Shown here piece after piece: positions 25,578-30,765 of a DNA stretch of 30,765 nt (positions are counted from its first letter, which is position 1; the number at the start of each line of letters is the position of its first letter). The position numbers and the translations under genes were made by a program. Origin of the DNA: CAYNYI01 sp964401455 (GTDB lineage: Bacteria; Fibrobacterota; OXYB2-FULL-49-7; CAYNYI01); contig CAYNYI010000022.1 in NCBI GenBank assembly GCA_964401455.1, positions 1-30,765 of the forward strand, given 5' to 3'. The notes beneath the pieces were generated by a model that was not told the origin of the DNA, did not search any database, and saw nothing but the letters and a program-made list of their open reading frames with translations.

Positions 25578-26689
25578 TTTACCTGCTCCAGTGTTTTTTT
25601 TGCGAACTTTGCCGGATCGCAAACGCTTTCTATTCTGGTTAGCGCGTTTTTTCTGATATTTTCAAAATCCTCCGGATGTTTCATGATTTCCACAGCTTTT
25701 TGAGCCATCTCTCCGAGACGGTTTCTATCATAAAGGTAGCCGCTTTTTTTGTCTTCAATCATTTCTTCCGCTCCCCCGTTTTTAAATGAAAGAACAATGC
25801 ATCCGTTTTGCATTGCCTCAATAACCACATTGGGGAAGTTATCCCAGGATGACAGAAAAAGAAAAACCGAAGCGCGGCGGTATTCCGTTCTGAGGTTTTC
25901 GCTTCCGAGAGGCCCGGTAAAAATAATGTTTCCTTCTTTTGTACCGTTCTGTCTCCCGAATTCACCGCAGACTTTTAAAACATACTCCGGGGCTTTTTGT
26001 TTTAAAAGAAATCCGAATTCCCTAATCAGTCCGGTGCCTTTTCGTTTCTCGTCTCGTCCGGCAAAAAGAACTGTCGTCTCCCTTGTTTCTCTGAGCGTCT
26101 TACCGGTTCTGTATAAGGGGTAAGGAATTATGTGTACCGGCTTATTAAGGGCGAATCCCGATTCGGATATACGCGCGAGCGACCGGCTTGGCGATGAAAC
26201 GCCTGATGAGTTTTTTACGGAGATCCTTTCCAACATTTTAAACAGAAACGAATAACGGTCCTTATGCCCGTTGAGCTTTTCGAGCATGAAAGTAGGAGTG
26301 TGGAGTTTTGAAAAATATCTGATACCTTTGTGTTTCAGAAAAATTCCCTCTCCGAGATAATCCGGAATTTCAACATATGAGTCCTTTTCTGTGGCTCCGG
26401 CGGATTCAAGAGCATCTGCCAGACCTGCACAATATTCAATATGTCGGGCCGCGGCCGGGAACAAACGGTGTAAAACGGCCGATAAACCCCGGGGTATTTT
26501 TTTTACCCGCCCGTAATTTATAAATTCAATATCCGAAAGCAGTTTTTCGGCAGGAGCCTTTTTTTTATCGAGAACAAATGTCTTATGACCAAGCTCGGAA
26601 AATACCGATGCGGAATTATAAACATATGTGGCAATGCCTCCGTGAGACCCCTCCCGGGGGTATTCCGTATTGACGAGAAATATCCTCAT
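25574..26689 (-). CDS. GT4-family glycosyltransferase
   Basis: This 371-residue GT-B protein begins MRIFLVNTEYPREGSHGGIA, the glycine-loop start seen in GT4 enzymes. The donor domain shows TTVLFAGRDEKRKGTGLI, then YVLKVCGEFG, and the EX7E-type motif SSWDNFPNVVIEAMQNGCIV with GGAEEM after it. The first acidic position of the motif is Asp (WDNFPN), a common variant. It lies 2 nt after the phosphoglycosyl transferase stop and overlaps the flippase-GT9 fusion by 4 nt. Being second in the operon, it may add the second sugar, but gene order is weak evidence for reaction order. Confidence 0.9.
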   Translation of the reverse strand: MRIFLVNTEYPREGSHGGIATYVYNSASVFSELGHKTFVLDKKKAPAEKLLSDIEFINYGRVKKIPRGLSAVLHRLFPAAARHIEYCAGLADALESAGATEKDSYVEIPDYLGEGIFLKHKGIRYFSKLHTPTFMLEKLNGHKDRYSFLFKMLERISVKNSSGVSSPSRSLARISESGFALNKPVHIIPYPLYRTGKTLRETRETTVLFAGRDEKRKGTGLIREFGFLLKQKAPEYVLKVCGEFGRQNGTKEGNIIFTGPLGSENLRTEYRRASVFLFLSSWDNFPNVVIEAMQNGCIVLSFKNGGAEEMIEDKKSGYLYDRNRLGEMAQKAVEIMKHPEDFENIRKNALTRIESVCDPAKFAKKTLEQVK

Positions 26690-26691
26690 TT

Positions 26692-27300
26692 TCAGTAGGC
26701 TCCGGTATGTATAAATATTTCCGGAATTGTCTTAAGGATTATTTTTATATCAAGCCATAGCGAACGGTTTTCGATATAGTAAATATCCAGGTTAACCATG
26801 CGGTCAAAATAAACGTTGCTTCGTCCCGAGACCTGCCAGAGCCCGGTTATACCCTGCTTTACGCTTAGTCTTTTTTTCTGATGTTCATTATAATTTTCAA
26901 CCTCGTGTACAAGCGGAGGCCTTGGGCCCACTATGCTCATCTCTCCTTTTAAAACATTCCAGAATTGTGGAAATTCGTCAATGCTGTATTTCCTCAGGAA
27001 TTTTCCTGTTCTCGTAATTCTGGGGTCGTTTTTCATTTTAAAAAGGGGGAAATGGGCCTCATTCAGTCTGTCCATTTCTTCGGGAGTGAAAGAGGAACCG
27101 GTGAACATGGTCCTGAATTTATAGAATCTGAAAATTTTTCCGTTCTTGGAAACACGGTTCTGTTTGAAAAAAACAGGGCCGGGAGAATCTAACTTTATCG
27201 CGGCCGCGACCGGTAGAAACAATAACGCGGTAATAAGTATTCCCGTGAAGCCCAGAATTAGATCGATAATGCGTTTGGACACCCCGTATGTATAACTCAT
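26692..27300 (-). CDS. Initiating phosphoglycosyl transferase (bacterial sugar transferase)
   Basis: This enzyme transfers a sugar-1-phosphate from a UDP-sugar to undecaprenyl phosphate, starting the repeat unit. At 202 residues it is the short, PglC-like monotopic form with one N-terminal membrane hairpin (about 12-36) and none of the extra helices of WbaP. Conserved features are FYKFRTM (59-65), the catalytic Asp-Glu pair D108/E109 in SIDEFPQFWNVLKGEMSIVG, the PRP loop (126-128) and GITGLWQVSGRS (150-161). It is the first gene of the minus-strand glycan operon. The start at 27300 has no good Shine-Dalgarno. The donor is often UDP-Glc, UDP-Gal or an acetamido sugar; sequence does not decide. 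Confidence 0.93.
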   Translation of the reverse strand: MSYTYGVSKRIIDLILGFTGILITALLFLPVAAAIKLDSPGPVFFKQNRVSKNGKIFRFYKFRTMFTGSSFTPEEMDRLNEAHFPLFKMKNDPRITRTGKFLRKYSIDEFPQFWNVLKGEMSIVGPRPPLVHEVENYNEHQKKRLSVKQGITGLWQVSGRSNVYFDRMVNLDIYYIENRSLWLDIKIILKTIPEIFIHTGAY

Positions 27301-27313
27301 AAAGTTAAAATAG

Positions 27314-27343
27314 TTTATTGAATACGCGGTAATCTATTATAAT
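27314..27343 (+). promoter_or_regulatory. Candidate promoter of the FkbM gene
   Basis: A perfect TATAAT -10 box (27338-27343) lies 10 nt before the ATG at 27354, with a weak TTTATT (27314-27319) 18 nt upstream. Transcription would start at about 27350, leaving an almost leaderless message. This is consistent with no Shine-Dalgarno being present. Confidence 0.5.
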
Positions 27344-27353
27344 ATAGAGTGAT

Positions 27354-28124
27354 ATGGATTTTGAAACGATTATAGACAGGGCCTGTTTTGCCGCAAGGCT
27401 TCTTTTTTCTTCCCGGATTCGCCGGGGGTATACGGAAGACAGAAAACGGGTTATAAATACGGCGGATTTCTACTCCGAATTTTTGGAGAAAGACGCTTTA
27501 TGTTTCGATATCGGCGCCAACAGGGGAGACATGACAGAGGCCCTGCTCAGGGCAGGCGCGGGAAAAGTCATCTCGGTTGAACCTGTGAAGGCCGTTTTTC
27601 GGGGGTTAAAGAAGCGTTATAAACATCAAGAGCGCGTAATACCTGTGAATACTGCCGTCTCGTCAGAGAGCGGAAACGGCCGCATAATGATTTGCAGGCA
27701 AAGCTCGGAGCTTTCCACTCTCGAAGATGGCTGGAGAAATAATGGACGCTTTAAGAAGTTGTCTTTTTCAGAGTCGCAGGAAATTTCTCTTATTACATGG
27801 CAGAATCTTGCCGAAAAATACGGAGTGCCTTTTTATGCGAAGATCGATACCGAAGGTCATGAGTATGACGTTATAAAAGGGATCATAGATGCACCCGCGA
27901 TGCTTTCTTTTGAATTTACCGAAGAGTTTAAAGAACGCGGGGCTGAAATAATCGTGATGCTGGAAAAAAAAGGGTTTATCGCGTACAACATTTGTCCGGG
28001 AGATCAGAGCCGTTTTCTTTTCGATAACTGGAAGACTGGCGAAGCCGCGGCGGAATATCTGAAGTCGGGAGAATGGCCTTTCGATTGCGGTGAGGTCTTT
28101 GCTGCCCTTTCTAATCCGGTTTAA
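27354..28124 (+). CDS. FkbM-family methyltransferase
   Basis: This 256-residue protein is a SAM-dependent O-methyltransferase-type enzyme. SAM motif I is LCFDIGANRGD (49-59), followed by VISVEPVKAVF (72-82) and the FkbM hallmark AKIDTEGHEYDVIKG (162-176). FkbM proteins in surface-glycan loci usually methylate sugar hydroxyls. The gene points away from the glycan operon, sharing a 53-bp spacer with the phosphoglycosyl transferase. Its 3' end overlaps the convergent radical SAM gene by 4 nt. Methyl capping of the glycan made by the neighbouring locus is the likeliest role, but a protein target such as flagellin cannot be excluded. Confidence 0.88.
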   Translation: MDFETIIDRACFAARLLFSSRIRRGYTEDRKRVINTADFYSEFLEKDALCFDIGANRGDMTEALLRAGAGKVISVEPVKAVFRGLKKRYKHQERVIPVNTAVSSESGNGRIMICRQSSELSTLEDGWRNNGRFKKLSFSESQEISLITWQNLAEKYGVPFYAKIDTEGHEYDVIKGIIDAPAMLSFEFTEEFKERGAEIIVMLEKKGFIAYNICPGDQSRFLFDNWKTGEAAAEYLKSGEWPFDCGEVFAALSNPV

Positions 28125-29074
28125 AGCGCAAAAGCACATTTCCTGCATAAGAAATCCGGCGGAGCATCTTTTTTACCGTAAACCATATCTCTGTAAGCAT
28201 TGAACTTTTTGTTGTGCCATATCTCTTTGATTGAGGTCTTTTCGGCATTTCCCGCGATAGTATTTCTTTTCCAGTCGAGACAGCATATAACGACATCGCC
28301 GTTAAACAAAATATGCAGCCATTTTATCGGGCGTTCAAAATAAAAAGGAGAATCGGTATTCCAGCAGCCTTTTATCATTCCTTCTTTTCGGGGTGTTGTT
28401 TTAATTTCAGGGCTTGTAATGTTTCCTGCGCAGTCATAGGGCTCATTCACCGAGGGGACGATCCCCAGTTCTTCCCAGAAATTACAGGATTGATCTATTC
28501 GGTCTTTAACCGAATTAAATGCCATTACATTTACATCCACTTTGAAAGGGGGGGCCATGGCCATGAACCTTTTTATATTCTCCATTGTTTTTTCATAATC
28601 AAGATACCGCATCAGTCGGCTGAAGTCTTCGGGTTCGGTGCCCTGAATATTAATTGACAGAGAATCAATTTCTGAATGGACGAGTTTTTCCGCCTTAACC
28701 CGATCCAGAAGCGACGCGTTTGTGTTTAATGATATTTTCGCGCCCGGAATTTTTTTTCTTATGTATTCCGTTCGTTTAAAAATTTCAGGATCCATGAGGG
28801 GCTCATTCATAAGAAACGGGGAGAAGTGTTTTATTTTATACTCTGAACATTCATCAATTATCCTGCAGAAAAGTTTTTCTTCCATTTTGCCCTGCGGAAG
28901 TTTTTTACGGAGTGAAGGGTGAGGACAGAAAACGCAGCCTGAGTTGCAGTATGATACTGTCTGGATGCAGACCCTTTCCGGAAACTCCGGTGTTTCCTTT
29001 CTTCTTATTGAGTTTGCGAAGAATTTTCTGTACTCTTTCCCAAGTCTGATTTTTATTTTTTTCGGTATGTTCAT
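28121..29074 (-). CDS. Radical SAM protein with SPASM-like C-terminus
   Basis: This 317-residue radical SAM enzyme has the CX3CX2C cluster motif CNSGCVFC (C43, C47, C50) and a GGE-like SAM-binding motif in MNEPLMDPEIF (89-99). A SPASM-type cysteine-rich end follows: FNGDVVICCLDW, then FLCRKC near the terminus. SPASM proteins modify peptides or proteins (sulfatase or RiPP maturases) or act on small molecules. No precursor peptide is recognisable beside it, so the substrate is unknown; a glycan-related or aminosugar-modifying role is inferred from context only. Its promoter spacer with hslO contains a 26-bp inverted repeat. Confidence 0.88.
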   Translation of the reverse strand: MNIPKKIKIRLGKEYRKFFANSIRRKETPEFPERVCIQTVSYCNSGCVFCPHPSLRKKLPQGKMEEKLFCRIIDECSEYKIKHFSPFLMNEPLMDPEIFKRTEYIRKKIPGAKISLNTNASLLDRVKAEKLVHSEIDSLSINIQGTEPEDFSRLMRYLDYEKTMENIKRFMAMAPPFKVDVNVMAFNSVKDRIDQSCNFWEELGIVPSVNEPYDCAGNITSPEIKTTPRKEGMIKGCWNTDSPFYFERPIKWLHILFNGDVVICCLDWKRNTIAGNAEKTSIKEIWHNKKFNAYRDMVYGKKDAPPDFLCRKCAFAL

Positions 29075-29081
29075 TATGCAC

Positions 29082-29107
29082 TAAAGATAATAAAATAGTT
29101 ATCTTTA
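29082..29107. promoter_or_regulatory. 26-bp inverted repeat in the divergent spacer (operator or paired promoters)
   Basis: TAAAGATAA (29082-29090) and TTATCTTTA (29099-29107) are perfect 9-bp reverse complements around an 8-nt centre. They fill most of the 39-bp spacer between two divergent starts. Each arm contains TATCTT, a possible -10 box, 8 nt before the hslO ATG on one strand and 9 nt before the radical SAM ATG on the other. No -35 boxes fit well, so a transcription-factor operator is an equal possibility. Confidence 0.6.
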
Positions 29108-29113
29108 TGTATT

Positions 29114-29974
29114 ATGGAAGATAAAATATACAGAGGTATCACCAGGCAGGGGCATTTCAGGGCCGCCGTCGCGGTTTCGACAGGGGCGGTCCGTAAAATA
29201 ACAGGGCTGCACGGTACTCCGTCGATGTATCGCAGAGATTTCGGAAGGGTAATTAACACCGCGCTGCTGCTTGCTACCAATCTTAAGGGGCGTGGTTCTC
29301 TAAGTTTTTCGCTCAAGTCTGACGGCCTGCTGTCATCATGCCAGGCCGACGCGGGACCGACCGGCTATGTAAGGGGCTATATACCTGAGACTCTGCAGGG
29401 GTTTAACGGGGGTAATGTTGAAAATAAGCCAATGCTGGGTTCCGGGGTCATTACTGTTACTAGGATGGTGGAAGGCTGGAAAAAACCGGCTGTAAGTTCT
29501 GTTGACCTTATTCCCGGAAAGTTTGCTGATTCGGTTGCCCGTTATCTGAATATTTCGGAACAGAGAGAGTCGGCTTTCGGATGCGAGACTGTGATGTCCG
29601 AAGACGGAAGCATAGCCTTTGCCGGGGGCTTTTATATAGAGAAGCTCCCGGAAGCCGCCGAAGGCGAGACCATGGTCATGGAAGAAATAATAAAGGCCCT
29701 GCCTCCACTGAAGGATATTTTCCGTCCCGGCGCTGGTATAGACCAAATTTCGGACGCAATATTCGGGCGGTTTGGATTCAATGTGCTTAAAGATTTTGAT
29801 ATAAATCCTTACTGCCCCTGTTCAAAAGATAGAGTGCTCAGCGCATTGAGATTAAGCGGCCGGGATGAGATTCAGGCCATGATCCGGGAAAACAAACCGG
29901 CGGAGGCTGTCTGCCGGTTCTGCCGCGAAAAATACTCGGTGAATCAGGAAGAACTGGAAGCGATGCTGAAATAA
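29114..29974 (+). CDS. hslO: Redox-regulated holdase chaperone Hsp33
   Basis: Hsp33 is a cytoplasmic chaperone that zinc holds inactive and that oxidative unfolding activates. The 286-residue length and domain order match the family. The N-terminal domain has YRGITRQGHFRAAVAVSTG (6-24) and a GPTGYVRGY segment. The C-terminal redox switch has all four zinc cysteines: CPC (C234, C236) and CRFC (C267, C270), at almost the same positions as in E. coli Hsp33. Translation starts at 29114 without a Shine-Dalgarno. Its TAA shares a base with the start of the next gene, so the two are linked. Confidence 0.96.
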   Translation: MEDKIYRGITRQGHFRAAVAVSTGAVRKITGLHGTPSMYRRDFGRVINTALLLATNLKGRGSLSFSLKSDGLLSSCQADAGPTGYVRGYIPETLQGFNGGNVENKPMLGSGVITVTRMVEGWKKPAVSSVDLIPGKFADSVARYLNISEQRESAFGCETVMSEDGSIAFAGGFYIEKLPEAAEGETMVMEEIIKALPPLKDIFRPGAGIDQISDAIFGRFGFNVLKDFDINPYCPCSKDRVLSALRLSGRDEIQAMIRENKPAEAVCRFCREKYSVNQEELEAMLK

Positions 29975-30765
29975 TGACGAATACCCAGAATTTGAGACCG
30001 GCCGTTTTTTTTCTTATGCTGTGTCTTGCGGGGACGGCGGCATCTTTTGCTGCCGGAGATCTTGAAGAAAGTAACGGGAATTCTGAGGGGTATACTCTTT
30101 CTCCTGGGCCCGGCACCTACAGAAAAACAATTTCCGTTTCGATAAATGCTCCTGAAAATGCGGTCATACGTTATACTCTTGACGGAAGTGTTCCCGACGA
30201 TCTGTCTTTGCAGTATCGAGGACCGATTGAGATTGCCGATACCGGAAAAACTGAAATCCGTTTTTACGCTGTTGGTTTGACGGGCAGTCAGACCGGGGTC
30301 TTTTCGGCATTGTACCGTATAGATACTCTTTCGCCTCGTATTAGGGTTTATCCGGAAATCAGGACCGCCAGAAAACCGGTTGAGATAAGCGCCTTTTCAT
30401 CAGAACCTGCCGCAATTTATTACACTGATGACGGTACAGTCCCTACAGTTTCTTCAAAGCTTTATTTCCGCAGGATAACTGTAAAAGATTCGGCAAACCT
30501 CAAATTTATTGCTGTAGACAGCGCCGGGAATAAGTCGGGGGTGTATTCAGCGGCTTTCAGGATAAGACCGGGGGCCCCGGTTGTAAGACCCTCCTTAAGG
30601 CCGGGTGAATATCCGGAAGGATCGGAGCTTCGTCTTATTCATCCTCCGGACTGCCGCGTTTTTTATAAGACCGCCCCCGAAGAATCTTACAGGCCTTATA
30701 CTGATCATCTGACACTTAAATCGGGAGTAAACAGATATTTTTATTATGCCCAAACCCCTTCCGGG
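29974..30765 (+). CDS. Secreted protein with chitobiase-C-terminal-like repeats (partial)
   Basis: The open frame starts at an ATG sharing one base with the hslO stop (TAATG) and is still open at the window's end, giving 264 residues so far. A signal peptide is likely at 1-27 (hydrophobic core VFFLMLCLAG, cleavage near SFAAG), so it is exported. Tandem beta-sandwich repeats of the CHB_HEX_C/Fn3-associated type follow. Repeat 1 has RYTLDGSVPD (66-75) and FYAV, repeat 2 has YYTDDGTVPT (149-158) and FIAVDSAGNKS, and a third begins at about 199. These modules are often found in surface or glycan-binding proteins. The C-terminal function is outside the window. Confidence 0.82.
   Translation, partial: MTNTQNLRPAVFFLMLCLAGTAASFAAGDLEESNGNSEGYTLSPGPGTYRKTISVSINAPENAVIRYTLDGSVPDDLSLQYRGPIEIADTGKTEIRFYAVGLTGSQTGVFSALYRIDTLSPRIRVYPEIRTARKPVEISAFSSEPAAIYYTDDGTVPTVSSKLYFRRITVKDSANLKFIAVDSAGNKSGVYSAAFRIRPGAPVVRPSLRPGEYPEGSELRLIHPPDCRVFYKTAPEESYRPYTDHLTLKSGVNRYFYYAQTPSG

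Noticed and set aside
25578..25622. Upstream start of the flippase-GT9 gene at 25622
   Set aside because: The ATG at 25577 makes an ATGA overlap with the upstream GT4 stop, and the extra 15 residues are not flippase-like.
27318..27343. TTGAAT as the -35 box for the FkbM promoter
   Set aside because: The spacer to TATAAT would be only 14 nt, too short for sigma70; TTTATT with an 18-nt spacer fits better although it is a weak match.
27301..29107. Shared TAAAATAGTT 10-mer in the spacers at 27306-27315 and 29091-29100 as a common operator
   Set aside because: The word is A/T-rich and the flanking bases differ; only the second site is part of an inverted repeat, so chance is likely.
1..30765. 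CRISPR arrays, tRNA or rRNA genes, prophage or defence genes
   Set aside because: I looked for regular direct repeats, cloverleaf-like intergenic sequence and phage or nuclease motifs. The spacers are too short and no such signals were found.

Overview
This 30.8 kb window is dense bacterial chromosome with no stretch over 150 bp lacking a gene. It holds no rRNA, tRNA, CRISPR array or intact insertion sequence that I can see. The host should be a diderm, since it has Mla-type lipid transport genes and Wzx/Wzy polysaccharide genes. It is probably flagellated, since it has a FliS-like chaperone. Base composition looks moderate, with many A/T homopolymers. The taxon cannot be fixed from sequence alone; a spirochaete or an uncultured candidate phylum would both fit.

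Region A (78-9408, minus strand) is a tightly packed run led by a recognisable sigma70-type promoter at 9379-9408. Its order is yicC, rpoZ, coaBC, type-4 uracil-DNA glycosylase, dnaB, mlaE, mlaF, a small coiled-coil protein, an M23 envelope peptidase, a DMT exporter and a FabK/nitronate-monooxygenase flavoprotein. The familiar yicC-gmk-rpoZ-coaBC block is present but gmk is missing.

Region B (9466-12688, plus strand) is a four-gene overlapping operon: a polysaccharide flippase, a FliS-like flagellin chaperone, a GT4-like glycosyltransferase and a Smr-domain protein. Placing an export chaperone for flagellin among glycan genes is the most suggestive context in the window.

Region C (12746-15370, minus strand) holds an APC amino-acid permease fused to a PTS EIIA-like domain. 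Next to it is a small Na+/Ca2+-exchanger-family gene broken by two single-base shifts.

Region D (15372-27300, minus strand) is a surface-glycan locus transcribed from 27300 downwards. It encodes an initiating phosphoglycosyl transferase, a GT4, a flippase fused to a GT9 domain, GT2, GT4, GT2, GT4, a GT-C membrane enzyme, an O-antigen-ligase/polymerase-like protein and a GT4. Most junctions overlap by 1-61 nt, which implies translational coupling. There are no nucleotide-sugar synthesis genes and no chain-length regulator, so precursors must be made elsewhere.

Region E (27354-30765) has an FkbM methyltransferase (plus) and a radical SAM/SPASM protein (minus) whose 3' ends overlap by 4 nt. Then come hslO (Hsp33) and a secreted protein with chitobiase-C-terminal-like repeats that runs off the window. 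A 26-bp inverted repeat sits in the 39-bp divergent spacer between the radical SAM gene and hslO.
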